Origin: Paragorgia papillata
Taxonomy: Eukaryota; Cnidaria; Anthozoa; Scleralcyonacea; Coralliidae
Direction: 5' to 3'
Assembly (NCBI GenBank): GCA_035771165.1
Contig: JAWNZC010000014.1
Coordinates: forward strand, 2,083,001-2,147,000
DNA: 64,000 nt
Part shown: in pieces, positions 11,124-22,900 of the stretch
Layout: each line of letters begins with the position of its first letter
How positions within the stretch are numbered: position 1 is the first letter of the stretch
Position numbers and translations under genes: made by a program
Notes under the pieces: model-generated
What the model was told of the DNA's origin: nothing
Database searches by the model: none
Seen by the model: only the letters and a program-made list of their open reading frames with translations

Positions 11124-11690
11124 CAGCTTCTGAACATTACAATCGAACAATAACCTCACCCTGTGAATACCTTTCGTAGCACCAGAAATGAATTTAGCAA
11201 CATCATATTGAACACTTTCATGCGCATGTCAGATTCAATAATGGTACACATAACACCATACTAAAAACATACTATATACAGCATATTCCATATTATTATT
11301 CCATAATTATTCCATAACCACCAGCTTGCTAACGTTGGATAACCAAGGATTTTAAACTACAATATCGAGGTAGCAACGTAAAAATATTGAAGTAATCCTG
11401 TTTGCTTACATGTCAATAAGTAGGCTAAATTTATTTCTTAGCGTAAAACATCCAATTATCGCTCATTTACATACAAGACATCATCAAGACATCAAGACAA
11501 TCCTTGAGAACATCAAATCATATATTATTCGCAGATCATATAGGTTGAAGCGTCATCAATCTTAAAATATTGCTAGAATTGGCATTTACAATAAGCATAC
11601 TTGAAAACAACAAACGACAAACAATTGCTAGATAGCTTATTAAGTAATTGTTAATAGCTTAAACTTCAAAAATGGTGCCACATGAAATCG
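11117..11690. repeat. Duplicated segment, copy A (of 16002-16566)
   Basis: About 565 bp match 16002-16566 almost base for base, apart from small indels (ACATCATCAAGACATC against AAATCAAGAGACATC). The partner lies just downstream of the DBHS stop codon and contains that gene's likely AATAAA, so this looks like a duplicated piece of 3'-UTR or flank. It is bracketed by the 93-bp direct repeats. Confidence 0.85.
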
Positions 11691-11782
11691 CTTTTAAATT
11701 GGAACGATATTTTTATGTTTACAATAACCCAATATGATCAATATTGGGTTATTGTAAATATTGGGTTATTGTGAAGATAACC
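11688..11782. repeat. 93-bp direct repeat, copy 2
   Basis: Near-identical to 11031-11123, including the CCCAATATGATCAATATTGGG palindromic core. It starts exactly where the duplicated segment ends. Confidence 0.85.
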
Positions 11783-11819
11783 AAAAAAATAGTTTTTACG
11801 ATCTCCTTAGCTTTGTTGC

Positions 11820-12600
11820 ATTAATATGATAAAATTAAATTCGCAATTGATGGAAAGAATATGCAGTTGGTATATTTCCTTGTTTTTTTCCAAGGCTTTC
11901 GACCCTATTAATCATAACATTTGGTTTGATAAACTTGAACATTACAACATCCAAGGAGTAAACAAATCAATTCCCAACGCAGCCAGGTGAAGAATCAGAC
12001 ACAGTTTAACGCTACTCTGGCTTAAAAGTTTTTTGAACCTAGCTTAAAAAGTTACTGTTCATGACCCAACGTTTCGACACTCCGATCTAGTGTCTTCATC
12101 AGGGCTGATCGTTGTGAGGACAGGTCTAGCCTGCGAGCAGGCTCTTATACTCTCATAGAACCACCATTGATGACGTTATCTATCAACAAGATGCAAATAG
12201 GCTTCCGGCAGAAGACCGCCGTCATCACGATTTAACGGAGCGTGGAGTGTGTGGAGAACTAGATCGGAATGTCGAAACGTTGGGTCATGAACAGCAACTT
12301 TTTAAGCTACGTTCAAAAAACTTTTAAGCCAGAGTAGCGTTAAACTATGTCTGATCACATGTGATCTAAGGAGTAGCTCTTGACTGCATAACAATTTATA
12401 CCGCTATGATACATTGCAATGCGTTCAACATAGAAACCTATTTCACGTCTGAAACTATGCACCCATTTAGGAGTGCCTCAATCCTCGGTCCTTGTTATGT
12501 AACAACGATCGTTTCAATGCCTCTAATAATTTTGACTTGATTTTATTTGCTAATGATACCGACCTATTTAATTCTGACAAAGACACGTACTGTTTAATGG
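11820..12600 (+). pseudogene. LINE reverse transcriptase fragment, interrupted
   Basis: The plus strand encodes EYAVGIF near 11860, then SKAFDPINHNIWFDKLEHYN (from 11889), the N-terminal catalytic region of a CR1/L2-like reverse transcriptase. After a foldback insertion at 11988-12360 it resumes with a GVPQ-S-LGPC-like piece near 12470 and FDLILFANDTDLF near 12530, a degenerate F-A-D-D box with Asn in place of the first catalytic Asp. Frameshifts and the substitution make it a dead copy. Confidence 0.8.
11988..12360. mobile_element. Foldback insertion with hammerhead-like motif
   Basis: Arms of about 100 bp are inverted: AGTTTAACGCTACTCTGGCT...CCCAACGTTTCGACA on the left and TGTCGAAACGTTGGG...AGCCAGAGTAGCGTTAAACT on the right. 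On the minus strand at 12102-12071 the left arm reads CTGATGA-A-GACACT-loop-AGTGTC-GAAAC. That is similar to the conserved core of hammerhead ribozymes found in Penelope-like and related retroelements. The insertion splits the LINE fragment. Confidence 0.65.
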
Positions 12601-12789
12601 TTGTATATAGTCATGCGTTCAATAAACAACAGAATCTGTTTTTTCCTTTCAAAATCATCTTTATATATACATTGTACATTTCCCTCTTATTTAACCATAC
12701 TTTCAACATTGCATATATTATGGTCTGTGGTTCTGTTTACACAATAAATCTTAACCGTATACTGTTTCGCTTTATAAGCGTGTAGTTGG

Positions 12790-13550
12790 AATGATTATCA
12801 AGCAGCATTTGATGCACACACCTGAGAAAATATATAAGCTCATATTAAAACAATCTGCTCTCCCAAAACTTCAATGATTCGTTTCTACGTAGGAATAAAG
12901 TAGAAAACTAGAATACACGAAATTCTCATCTGTATTTTCTTTCTTACAGAATAAAAAGGAGTACAGAGTTTTTATAGTTATACATCAAGCCCGAGTTGTT
13001 AAAAAGCTTATTAGCACTAATCCTCAATTAAAAGTTAATATATTGCTTCACTTCCTATTTTATGGCGGTTTCACTTCAAACTTTAGAAAATGTAAGTACC
13101 AATTAATAGTCTAAAAAAAATTCCAAAATTTTGTTCAATAATATTTCACTCAATTTGAGTCTGCACCGAGATTAGGATTACCCAATCGTCTTTTGAACAA
13201 TCGGCCCAAAAGTACGAAAATGTCTTAACACCTTTAGCCAGGATATTCGTAATACCCAAACTATTGTTTGCTTCCAATCCAATCTCAACCGAAGAATTAT
13301 CTTTTCTTCTCTACTTAAACCGTTCTTTTGGTAAGGACATTTGGTGAGGAATAAACAAATTTCTGATGTTGTCTCTTTCGACGAGGATCTTGTTAAAAGT
13401 ATTTAAGGCCCAAATCCTTTTAGCCCGTCGGTTTTATTTTTAGACTACATTGCCAGTTATACACTCTTTATAACTTCTAAGGTGATAAATAAAGAGCTTA
13501 TTAGTTTAAAACATTAATAAGTAAACAAGTAAAATGGCTAATAAAGAGAT
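12790..13550. other. No gene seen
   Basis: AT-rich, only short ORFs, no repeat arms noticed. Confidence 0.4.
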
Positions 13551-13563
13551 TTAGAGGACGAAG

Positions 13564-13651
13564 ACACAGCGGTCATGTTGGTTGGTAGCTACAATAGCAT
13601 CTAATATATAATATTCTTTTGTACCTACCAACCAACATGACCGCCATGATG
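13564..13651. repeat. Short foldback repeat
   Basis: AGCGGTCATGTTGGTTGGTA and TACCAACCAACATGACCGC are inverted around a 40-bp AT-rich loop. Confidence 0.8.
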
Positions 13652-14167
13652 TAACGTGCAACCCAGCAACTGGAAGCAAAGCCTGTTGAACCGAATAGTA
13701 ACAAATATACTTAAGACCACACATTGCCGGTATAATAATAACAGCAGCAAGTATGGAAGCGCGCAAAGCAGTAAATCAATGACAAAAGATTAGTGGGTCA
13801 CATCCTCTTTTAGTACACCACAAGCACAGGACGTAAGCGGAATATACAATCATAAAACAGGACTAAATTCTAACCCCAATTTATTAATCTTAGTCTGGTA
13901 TGTCAAACAGATAGATAGCGGTCCCTAAAATAAACCAGTTTTTTTTTTAACAGAAGGAACATAAGTTACTTGCCAGGCAACAAATTATTCTAGTAAAAAG
14001 CAATATACAGAATGGCAGAAAGGTTCCGAGACAATATTCCACAAACTAGTTGCTTCAATAAAAAAACCCGCCCTAATTTCTCAGTGCGAATGAAAGGTAA
14101 ACACAAGATTTTCCTATAGTCCGAGGACTATAAGGTCTCATATGAAAGATACAAAAGTCAAAAGGTT

Positions 14168-14248
14168 AACCCTTTTTTCATGCGCATTGTTGTTGTGGAA
14201 CTACTATCTTTTCACTCTGTCTAACGCCAGACGATTTTACTCATCAAA
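14168..14248. repeat. Left half of 110-bp dispersed repeat
   Basis: AACCC...TTCATGCGCATTGTTG to GACGATTTTACTCATCAAA. The right half (GGGAGAAGTCGCGGAAAGC...GCATGAAAGGTTAA) resumes at 15895-15940 after the inserted transposon. Confidence 0.8.
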
Positions 14249-14465
14249 TAGCCTGCGTAGCTGGCGGTTTTAAGGGGTTGGGGTCTCGCGGGCGAGGGAG
14301 AAAAAGCGGGTGGAAGAGCGGGAACTGGAAATACCGCCTGCCACAAAACGTGGTGTTTTTGAATTACCCGTCCACTGGTGAACGGAAAATACGGATTGGT
14401 TAGTATTTTAAGCTGTTGTCGAAACCACGGTGATCTGATCAAACGATTTTGGCTCACTTGAATCG

Positions 14466-14954
14466 TTGATGGTCATGAACATGGCCTCCGTGAAAGAGTG
14501 TGTTGTTAAAGCGTTGGAAACATTGAATATTTTGAGAAATAGTCAGCGGGAAGTTATTCTGAAAGAGCAACAAGAAGTTGCTGTGGAGGAACTTCTTTTG
14601 GGAAAAGATGTTCTCGCAGTTTTACCAACCGGTTTTGGAAAGAGTATGATCTTCACAATATTCGTTCTCGCAAGGCAAGAGATGCTCAAACGAGTGGAGA
14701 AGGACACTGCTACATGTGTTTTAGTCATCTCTCCTCTCACCAGCATAGTTTCGGACCAGATAAGTAACAGAGATGCAGTCGTTGGGTCTCAATGCCGTGG
14801 AACTTTCCCAGCAAACTTTAGCAGATGTTATACAATCTCCTCCACAATTTGTTTACTGCAGTGCAGAAAGAGCCACAGACAGAGCATTTCTTCAAGCCTT
14901 AAAGGACGACTGTAATCCACTACATCAACGCATGGCTGCGATCGTTATCGATTA
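14466..14954 (+). pseudogene. RecQ-like superfamily 2 helicase N-terminal fragment
   Basis: The frame has a Q-motif-like LKEQQEVAVEELLLGKDVLA, then Walker A LPTGFGKSMIF (about residues 54-64) and motif Ib-like LVISPLTSIVSDQ. At about 14773 the homology moves to another frame (SLGLNAVELSQ, QFVYCSAERATDRAFLQ) and reaches IVID-stop-SHTVKTWTGKR. The DEAH-type box should read DESH, but GAA has become TAA at 14953-14955. A GTAAAC follows GKR and may be an old splice donor. This arrangement (Walker A to DESHT) is that of RecQ/WRN-like helicases in invertebrate transposons. The copy has at least a frameshift and a nonsense change, and helicase motifs IV-VI are absent. Confidence 0.8.
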
Positions 14955-14957
14955 ATC

Positions 14958-15569
14958 TCATACAGTGAAAACGTGGACAGGAAAAAGGTAAACGTTGCTT
15001 TTTAAACGTTGCCTAGGAGTGTTATCCTCGATGGCTGACCGCGCAGTTGCTGCGCTTGTTATACTCGCAAATGCTAAGCTTTTTCTCGACGTGTTCTTTT
15101 TGCTAATACGTTCGCTAGCTTTGAATCCTTTCTTAACTTGTGGGCTACGATCAGGTGAAGAAACACTTGACGGTAATTGTCGCTTGTATCTAGTTGGGCT
15201 GACAGGTGAGTTGTGGTTTGTATCCGCTTTATTCGCTGGGTCTTGCGAAAGCTTTGAGTTGTTTAAACTGTTTTTAATGAAATTATACAGCTCACAGGCA
15301 TTCCTTATCTTTCGCGCACATGACTTGCAAACCCGTTCAGACTGATTGGAAGACTTGTCCACCAAAAATCCTAGGTTAATGCACAACTCCTGTAGCGTCG
15401 GCTTCATGTCCTCGCAGCGCTTTGAATGTCTAAAGAGATTTTCAGTTGAAATATGCGATATTTTCTCAAAATCACCGTATTTGACTTTCAGGGAACATTC
15501 ACATAACCTGCAAAAATCGTTGGCACTCTGAACGTTCGGTTTTCTTACTTTTTTCGTCGGAGTTTGCAT
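14958..15569 (-). CDS. Cys-rich ZAD-like zinc-finger protein encoded in transposon
   Basis: From the first ATG (MQTPTKKVRK) the ORF runs about 203 residues. The N-terminal part has FCRLCECSLK, a lone Cys in FRHSKRCEDMK, another in LQELCINLGF, and CKSCARKIRNACELYNFI. This C-X2-C ... C-X2-C layout resembles ZAD-type domains, which bind zinc and dimerise. The rest is basic and Ser-rich (SPTRYKRQLPSSVSSPDRSP, SERISKKNTSRKSLAFAS) and probably disordered. It is convergent with the helicase fragment inside the same TIR element, so it belongs to the transposon. The family assignment is by pattern only. The frame is intact. Confidence 0.6.
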   Translation of the reverse strand: MQTPTKKVRKPNVQSANDFCRLCECSLKVKYGDFEKISHISTENLFRHSKRCEDMKPTLQELCINLGFLVDKSSNQSERVCKSCARKIRNACELYNFIKNSLNNSKLSQDPANKADTNHNSPVSPTRYKRQLPSSVSSPDRSPQVKKGFKASERISKKNTSRKSLAFASITSAATARSAIEDNTPRQRLKSNVYLFPVHVFTV

Positions 15570-16001
15570 TCGCCGCTTGTATACAAGCACACAAGTTTGA
15601 CGACAGATTCACACCTGAATGATTTTCGATAGACGATACTATTATTATTGTTTTGAAAGCAACGTGCAAGCTATCGAATTACAAACTCAATTACAAACTA
15701 TCGTACGATTGTTTAGTTTTAATTAGATTTAGGATGTGTTAGTTAGGGGCGTAATTCAAAAACACTAGGTTTTGAGGCAGGCGGTTTTTCCAGCTCCCGC
15801 TCTTCCGCCCGCGCGCTCTTCCGCCCGCTTTTTCTCCCTCGCCCGCCTCTTCACCAAGACCCCAACCCCTTAAAACCGCCAGCTACGCAGGCTACTCATC
15901 AAAGGGAGAAGTCGCGGAAAGCTATGCATGAAAGGTTAACAGGTGCTAAACAATTCAAGCCACATTATACAATAATAATTTATGCAATTTCCTTCGGCTG
16001 C

Positions 16002-16566
16002 TCAGCTTCTGCAAATTACAATCGAACAATAACCTCACCCTGTGAATACCTTTCGTAGCACCAGAAATGAATTTAGCAACATCATATTGAACACTTTCAT
16101 GCGCATGTCAGATTCAATAATGGTACACATAACACCATACTAAAAACATACTATATACAGCATATTCCATATTATTATTCCATAATTATTCCATAACCAC
16201 CAGCTTGCTAACGTTGGATAACCAAGGATTTTAAACTACAATATCGAGGTAGCAACGTAAAAATATTGAAGTACTCCTGTTTGCTTACATGTCAATAAGT
16301 AGGCTAAATTTATTTCTTAGCGTAAAACATCCAATTATCGCTCATTTACATACAAAAATCAAGAGACATCAAGACAATCCTTGAGAACATCAAATCATAT
16401 ATTATTCGCAGATCATATAGGTTGAAGCGTCATCAATCTTAAAATATTGCTAGAATTGGCATTTACAATAAGCATACTTGAAAACAACAAACGACAAACA
16501 ATTGCTAGATAGCTTATTAAGTAATTGTTAATAGCTTAAACTTCAAAAATGGTGCCACATGAAATC
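16002..16566. repeat. Duplicated segment, copy B, in the DBHS 3' flank
   Basis: Near-identical to 11117-11690. It lies about 190 bp beyond the DBHS stop codon on that gene's 3' side and includes its best poly(A) signal. Confidence 0.85.
16309..16314 (-). terminator. Candidate poly(A) signal for the DBHS gene
   Basis: AATAAA on the minus strand about 445 bp after the stop codon, the clearest one found between 15900 and 16758. It lies within duplicated segment B. Confidence 0.35.
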
Positions 16567-16757
16567 GTTGAAACCTTAAATTGCTAAAATCTGTCCACAG
16601 CAGATGAAACTATGCAATCCAATCTCTGCAACGCAGAATGGCTAATTTAAAAAGGCTAAAACAGTAGCATTCCTGTAGTTATAAAATCCCTTGCAACGTT
16701 ACCATGACCATAAACTGTTAATCAGGACTTATTTAGAACACAATCCAAGTTTAAAGT

Positions 16758-16904
16758 TTATCTACTTTTTCTGCTGTCTCCATAACGATCACGTGGTGGA
16801 TGATCATGATATCGTGTAGTTAAACGTGCGCGATCAGCTCGTTCCATGGCTCTTTTTTCACGTGCACGCTCCGCCTCTATATCATACGCCATAGCTGGGT
16901 GCCT
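16758..16904 (-). CDS. NONO: DBHS exon 8: basic C-terminus and stop
   Basis: 147 nt from acceptor GGTATTTAAG|AGGCAC to TAA at 16758-16760. It encodes RHPAMAYDIEAERAREKRAM and ends RDRYGDSRKSR. Phase 0 matches exon 7. The Arg-rich end may act as a nuclear signal. Confidence 0.88.
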   Translation of the reverse strand, partial: RHPAMAYDIEAERAREKRAMERADRARLTTRYHDHPPRDRYGDSRKSR

Positions 16905-19900
16905 CTTAAATACCAGAATCAGTTGACAACGTTATTCCATTTGTGAATAGGAAAGTGCAATAAAATATATTTTGTTGTAAATATCATTATTCGTTACAGG
17001 CATCATTGTCATACATGATAACAGTGAGGAGCAATAGGCAACGCCACCAAATAGAAAGAAAGAAAAAGTTAGTTAATAACTACACCTATACTAAAAATAT
17101 TTAAGGCACTAATTGGCCCTTTGAAAGCATGAGATCATACCCGACTACAGCTGTACTGTAGGAATACACTAATTGGTATTAGTATAAATACACAGGTGAT
17201 TATAGAAAATCTCGTGCGATGATTGGTCGAGCTACCTCGGATTAATTCCCGATAATCACATACAGCGTTTATTCAAAATGGCCGCCAGCCGGTTTGTCAA
17301 TGACAGAAGAGAAAATTAACAATGAAAATGTGTATTTATACCAAAACAATTATTCGCCTCAGGCTCAGTGAATATGGGTGAATAATAACCTCGACTTCGT
17401 CTCGGTTATTATACACCGATATTCACCTCGCCTTCGGCGAATAATTGTTAAATATTATTGGAGTATCGTGAGCTGTAGTATTAAATTATAATACTGTATT
17501 GCAAAGATTTCTATAAAGTTCAACTCAACTATTTATTTTAAGAAACATACGGCCTTGACGTCGTAAATTTCACTTTAGCTATACTAAACGATTTTACTGA
17601 TCAAGGTTAAACTTCACCGACGGCAAAAGGTTAAATGCCAACAGAACACAAAAATTAATATAAAATTGAGGATATAAAACCACAAAATTTACACTTTACT
17701 TGTGACTTCAAAATAGATTTAGGCACCACGTGACGACTAAATGTGTTTTTTTACCAATAAACAAATAGCTTACCAATAGTATATTGTACAGGACATTTTT
17801 ACAAACATAAAACTTTAAAATCAATAAAAGGAAGGTCATTGTTCATTCGACACAAGTGCAACAATAATTATACAACTCATCAACAATTCATGAGGAAATT
17901 CAAAAGAAATCAATATTTAATACTTGGAAAATACGACATTGGTTAATAATGTCTAGCAGCTCAAAGAGCTTTTATGAGTTAAAGGATCTGTTTTTGCCTT
18001 TTCTACAGAATACAAGCTCAGCGTTGGACTTACCCCCAAACTATAAAGAATTTACAACGGCACGCCCTTGTAAATGCCCATACAGTTCAGCCGCTCATAT
18101 TGCATATACACTTTAAAAAGTCTATAAGTATAGGTTATTTTGAGGCCACGAGGGGGTATGTGATTTATTCACGTACTCAATTTTCACATGGACGAGGTTG
18201 ACAGGAGTCACAATAGAAAAGAAATATGAAGGGGAATATTAGAGGGAAATATTAATCTATTGTTTTGCCGGGATTATTGAGTATATTCCCCGAAAAGAAC
18301 AAAGGAAACCGAGGCATGTGAAAGTTAATTAGGGCTATTCAACTTTAGCGGCAAGTGTGCCACACTGAAAAAAACAAAGAACCAGCAGTCTGATTCGTCT
18401 ACGACAACTATTCTTCCTCTATACTATTATGAAATTAATGATACACTTGGTCATTTATGAATTGCAGTGTCTTGGGTAAAACGTTATAAAGATAGTAGAT
18501 AAGGTCCTTTAACTATTGTCGGCCAAATAAATCTCATGCTCAGGCAGAATTCAGTCCACGGGCCACCAGTTGAATAGCCCTGGCTTACATTAACAATATC
18601 GTTTTCCAACATATATAGCGATCCTTCAACATACTGTAACGATCCATTGTATTACTTCTAGATCTTAAAAATATTTTATACCACTATATACACAAAACCC
18701 AGAGGTATTCAAGATTTTTAAAAAGCTAGTTCAGTAAATTCAACAATAGCCTACAAGCAACAAAATTCATAACACATAATAAAGGAATGTACATGTCCGA
18801 GTTAAACACTAACTCAGCTAAATATTAGCAATAATAATTAGGAAAAATCAACTGTTCAGATGGTTTAGTTGCATAGTGAAACTGAAAAATACGATTGAAT
18901 ATAGTTTAAGAAGAGTGGGCGGGACACCATTATGAAAACCATACAGTTACAGTATCTAGGGAACAGGTTTAAAACATCGCCTTTAAGTTTCAGTATGACT
19001 TTTAAGTCTAAGCTGGAATAAATACCAAATCACATACATGTCACAAAAAAGAATCCCATAGAAAAGGAATACTGCGTTGAATAAACTGCGTTTATACATT
19101 ACACACCAATTATCTTAAACAAAATTTATCAGACTTAATGTAAAAAGAACGATACAGCATATTAAAGACAAAAAATGTTCTTCTCAGCTATACAGTTAGT
19201 TCACCGTGATAGCCTAGTGTTATATTGAAAGAAATTATATCAGCAAGCCCCCTCCTCTAACCTTAACTCCTAACAGTTTTCACACAAATTTCAAACAAAG
19301 AAATATACGGGAACAACATCGACTAGTTCGGAAAGTTGAACTAAGTAAATCATAGAATAATACTTCAGATTCACATTTATCTTCATCAGCAAAAACGATT
19401 AAAGGCAACTTATAGCATTTACTGTTTCAAAGGAATATGGCTCTATTGCAACACTCTTATTTAAACGTTTTACTGAAACTGATACATGTACTACCAAACT
19501 CAAAATGCCAGATTGAATTAAGCTATTTGTGCCGTAACAATTCTCGTTGTTATCACTTACATTATCAAACACAGAAACTAGAGATAAATTTACATGCTTA
19601 TATAACATTCAGAAATTGGTTATAAAGAACACAAGTTAAGTATTGTATAGCTAAATAGAACTGGTTAAAAAGAACAAGCCACAAGAGTAGTTCTTTTTAA
19701 ATGTCCAACTTCTGTGAGCAACAAATCCCACTATTTGTAATTTTCATTATATGCAAATCATTTTCCAAGGTAACCACTTTCTATAATTTTTGTTAAATTT
19801 AACTACACATACTTTTATTATTTAGGCCATCAATGATTTACTTACCGGATCATTTACAGGAGGAAATCCTCTTGCCAAAGGTCCTACAGGCACTCTTTGA

Positions 19901-22900
19901 GGTAGGGCATGAAGGGGACTCACAGGATGACCAGGGCCCATCATTCCCGGTTGAATTATTGGTGGACCTACACCAAATGGGTTGAGATGTGGGAGCCGAC
20001 CACCATGAAGTAAGGCTGCTTCCTTAAAATTACATGCGTCAAACATTCATCAGTCACAACATTCTTACTTCAATACATGCAAGTTGGAACAAGGAGAGGA
20101 TGTATTACTGGTATAGATTTATCTTCAGTTGCACTAAGAGTTGCTGGGAGTCGGAAATGAAATCCAAATTTTGGAATTTTCCAACTTTGGTTTCAAAACC
20201 TTATCGGATATCGGCACCCGTTTCTCTCTTGTTACCACACTGCAAAACCTCCAATTCTTGTCCAGATAATTTTTCTTCTTTTGAGATTTTATTTCTTGTT
20301 CATGGCCAGAAATCGAGGACAACATGGCGGCAGAGCATGCGCACTGAATCCCTTTTTAATTAATTCAATATGGCGTCCTTCAATAGATCTCTTAAGGAAA
20401 TATAAAGAACAATCATTTTCGGTTATTTACTATTGTAAATTCCGACATGCGAACGTCCAAAACTTCACCAAATTGAACAATCGTAGAGCACTACAATTTC
20501 TATTAAGTTTGGAGTATCCTAAATAGGTTCCCGAGCCCCTCGTTAGCATACCTCTTATTCGCTGTTTAAAGTCTATTAATCTGCTATAGCACTTATTTTG
20601 GAGCTCCAATTTTGGCTGCTTCTGTGTTGTTTGTCCACGATGCGAACGTCTGAATTTGCTCAGGATGAACGTTACTTTGTTTTGCGGAGTTGTTCGTTCC
20701 ACTTTTTCGTTGTTTAATAGGTTCCCAAAGACCTTAAAATGTACGATTTATTGCAGCCGAGTCGTTGTAATTTAATCCATCAAGCGCCGAGATAAATACT
20801 GAACTCGGCGTGAAGAAGCAATGCATTCCTCGATAATTTTGGGTTCTTGTCCGCCATTTCTTATGGAGCTGTTGCTAGGTTGCCAGGGTCTTAACCGCTG
20901 TTATTATGATTAAATGTGACTGTGGATTCAGAAATAATAACCGAAATTTATGCGGCAATTTTTGTGAGTATGAGTGTACAGGCCTGTCTAGACGATTAAA
21001 CCTTTTGTAATTTGATATTTGGGGAGGAAATGGGTCAATAAGACATTTTAGCGAATAACTCTACTTTAATTTATTGCTATAGACTTCTGTTTATAGCCGA
21101 AATGATCGATATTTAGCCATCAGAATTTTCAAATTAATATTTCCATCCAAATATGAGCCCACAGGCCACTGCCGCTGAGTGTCTTGGATTTCTAGCCATG
21201 TTAAGATATTTAATCTTGTTTTAAGACAAAATACCTTGTCAAGAAACACCAGTAAGATAATTATCTTGCAAACGGGACAAGAAAATCTTAAAACAAGTAT
21301 TTTTTTCTTAAAACAAGTTTTTGGGAATTTGCAGTGCAGTCTACTTCATAAGATATATTGTTCACCCACACTTTACAAAAACACTTTACTAATAGGTACC
21401 TCTTGTTGTCTTCTTCGGAATAGTTCTTCTTGTTGACGTCTCAGAAGAATTTCTTCTTGCAGACGAATCTCATCTTGCCTCCTCAGCTCCTCTTGTAATC
21501 TTGCTTCTTCGTGACGCCTTGAAATAGGAAACAGTTTCTTTTGTTATTACACAACCAACAACTAGTCACTAAAATCTCAAATAGCAATAAACACTTCTAC
21601 TAAAAGCCATGCAATATCTCTGATAAACCAACAGTTTGCCTCTCAGTTGGGTTTGTACATCAGTAACAGTCAGCCGGTAATTCCAGGTAAAAATATTAAT
21701 TCATCATTGAGGCAAAGCTGCATAGGTTTGTTAACTTTGTTACTTTTCTTTAAATAACACATCATACCTTATTTCTAAGCTCTGCTGTCTCATGAGTTCT
21801 TGTCTCATCATTTCTTCTTGTCTTCGCAGTTCTTCCTGTTTCACCATGAGCTCTTAATACAACAACATTAAAAAACACAATGAAGAAAAAAACTAATTTC
21901 TAATTATTCTTCAAACAAGAGGTATCTTTTTAGTTACGGTACAAGAGCAGTGCTGTACCGTCAGACAAAAATAGATAAACTGTGGTGAAAATATAAAACT
22001 CAATAGACCCTACTCAAATTTGATTCGGTGCACTCGAAACAATGGCTCCAAGCCGAGGTTAGCAAAGAGATTGTTATGTATTTACTGTTCTACTTCATAT
22101 CCAACCTCGATTTAAAACCGTTGTTCAATGAGGCTAAATGTAATTTAGGCAAGGTAAAAAAGAAGTCAATGCTAGTCAGCGGTCACTCATTTATTATATG
22201 TGGGAGTACCTCAGTGCTCATCAGTCTTGTCAGCGTGGTCTGAGCTTGACTGGTTTTGCGCATGCTATCTATTTAGTAGATATTTTGGGATTTCTCGCTT
22301 TTACACTGTGTTGACCCACCCACTCCTGATAGAATGCAAGGTAACTAGGCAAGTATATATTTCCACTGCTTTGACAGTGTGACTGGTGCCTGGAGGTCGG
22401 CTGTGGCGGGGTTGCTATGGTTACCTCTGTTCAAGGGGTGGCATCTCCCCTGTGGCTTAGCACCAATCCTCCAATAATGTCAATTGGTGACCTCTTTATG
22501 CTCATTGAAGCAAATTCAGGAAGTGTCTAAAATACCAAGATTCGTTTGGGCCAAATAATTAATTTTCAAAACAGTTTGCCTCTCAGTTGGGTTTGCACAT
22601 CAGTAACAATCAGCCGGTAATTCCAATTAAAAATATTAATTCATCATTGAGGCAAAGCTGCATAGATTTGTTCAATTTTGTTTTAACCCTTTAGTCGGCA
22701 GTGTTAACATTTGGCAACTTAGATATTTTACTCCATATCATCATATATTAAACAACATAACTATTTCTTACCATCCTGACCGAAAGTCCCAATAGCTCAG
22801 TGATTATAGCTCTGGTGCGTTAGGTACAAAGAGATTAGTTTGTTGACAAAAAAAACACTTTAACATAATATGTTCTACTTTACCTCTACGGCTCATTTCA

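Larger units (their letters stand above)
14249..15894. mobile_element. TIR transposon with helicase and zinc-finger ORFs, 9-bp TSD (element E1)
   Basis: The element begins TAGCCTGCGTAGCTGGCGG and ends with the exact inverse. CTCATCAAA lies directly on both sides (14240-14248 and 15895-15903), a perfect 9-bp target-site duplication. The uninterrupted host repeat at 6189-6300 has this site once. Each end of about 100 bp contains an inner hairpin (GGCGGTTTT against AAAACCGCC) and GC-rich subterminal blocks, unlike the AT-rich surroundings. Inside are a plus-strand RecQ-like helicase fragment and a minus-strand Cys-rich ORF, convergent. Nine-bp duplications are typical of Mutator-like elements, but no transposase catalytic core is visible, so the superfamily is open. 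It is an internally deleted copy. Confidence 0.9.
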
